A stretch of 64,000 nucleotides of DNA from Tubulanus polymorphus. Taxonomy: Eukaryota > Nemertea > Palaeonemertea > Tubulaniformes > Tubulanidae. The position numbers were made by a program, and so were the translations under genes. The stretch lies in the NCBI RefSeq assembly GCF_964204645.1, contig NC_134025.1:15036001-15100000 (forward strand). Reading direction: 5' to 3'. Of this stretch, positions 63,660-64,000 are shown in pieces; position 1 is the first letter of the stretch; the number at the start of each line of letters is the position of its first letter. Under the pieces are notes generated by a model that was not told the DNA's origin, did not search any database, and worked only from the letters and a program-made list of their open reading frames with translations.

Positions 63660-64000
63660 AGATTTATTTATATTTGAACCGCATAATATGTTAGTTACTG
63701 GAGTAACCAATTGTGGTAAAACACATTTCATATTAGATTTGTTAGAAACTATTTATAAAAATCATTTTGATAATATAATATTATTCTGTCCTACTTATGA
63801 AATGAATAAAACATATAATAGAGATATAGTTAAGATAAAAAAGTTTATTATATTAAATCCTAAAACAGTAAAAGAAAATTTAGATAATTGTATTAAAATA
63901 GCAATTGATACTTATAAAGGATCAAATACATTATTCATTATAGATGATTGTGCAAATTCACATGATTCAAAAGTTAGAGAAAGTGAGTTATGTTATCTAG
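63652..64000 (+). CDS. ATP: P3 packaging-type ATPase, cut by the window edge
   Basis: 116 codons open to the end of the window. Walker A GVTNCGKTHF and Walker B TLFIIDDCAN are present, as in P1. It overlaps the integrase end by the ATAAATGAATAA stop-start. Completeness beyond the window is unknown. Confidence 0.88.
   Translation, partial: MNKDLFIFEPHNMLVTGVTNCGKTHFILDLLETIYKNHFDNIILFCPTYEMNKTYNRDIVKIKKFIILNPKTVKENLDNCIKIAIDTYKGSNTLFIIDDCANSHDSKVRESELCYL

Larger units (their letters stand above)
58890..64000 (+). mobile_element. Polinton P3, runs off the window
   Basis: Terminal palindrome (58890-59293), a polymerase/HNH fusion relic, a region shared with P1 (from TTTATACTAGAACATGATTC at about 59585), then HNH, two small genes, integrase and ATPase. 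It carries the empty site of the 2.15-kb transposon found in P1. HNH and the two small genes are intact, the integrase is broken. Confidence 0.92.

Overview
The window is nuclear DNA from an AT-rich invertebrate animal genome. It contains a degenerate C2H2 zinc-finger exon with animal splice signals, a LINE, a DIRS-type retrotransposon, several Polinton/Maverick copies, MITEs and satellites. A marine lophotrochozoan such as a mollusc would fit, but nothing here fixes the species. Host genes occupy very little of it: a zinc-finger exon (390-1727), a possible SAP-domain first exon (47587-47672) and little else I can support.

The left half is a nested stack. A LINE on the minus strand (6081-6620, then 32629-34225 and 36676-37990) is split by a DIRS-like tyrosine-recombinase retrotransposon (6621-32628). 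The DIRS gag is split twice, by a 1.65-kb minisatellite-bearing element (7654-9301) and by a 19.6-kb Polinton (P1, 9905-29506). The gag reading frame resumes across P1 after a 6-bp near-duplication. P1 itself carries a 2.15-kb transposon with CAGGGAAGTG ends (10725-12876). The LINE is also split by an interspersed repeat that in turn holds a Harbinger-like element (35075-36373).

P1 has two converging gene blocks. Rightward: an HNH-type protein, two small structural-like proteins, a DDE integrase with a C-terminal chromodomain, and a packaging-type ATPase. Leftward, from the other end: protein-primed DNA polymerase B, a small protein, penton-like minor capsid protein, several small membrane proteins, a coiled-coil membrane protein, a double-jelly-roll major capsid candidate and a zinc-finger protein. 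Most P1 genes carry frameshifts or stops; the integrase is intact. Leftward genes share a T-run, a 9-10 base spacer and TAAATG at the start codon, resembling poxvirus late promoters.

Three more Polinton copies follow: P2 (39926-46734, reversed and truncated, with its own insertion), P4 (52593-53412, a polymerase-end stub) and P3 (58890 to beyond the window, with intact HNH and small genes but a broken integrase). The available outer ends of these elements are long palindromes starting AGTAAT/AGTAAA, whose two arms co-vary within each copy. This suggests hairpin-type ends.

Between the copies lie a candidate transposon around a degraded DUF7869-like gene with subterminal repeats (48721-51437), a MULE-like element with a 9-bp duplication inside a reverse-transcriptase relic (53670-54917), and a satellite block (55035-58300) that includes five repeats of about 154 bp, each carrying a CTCF-like core.
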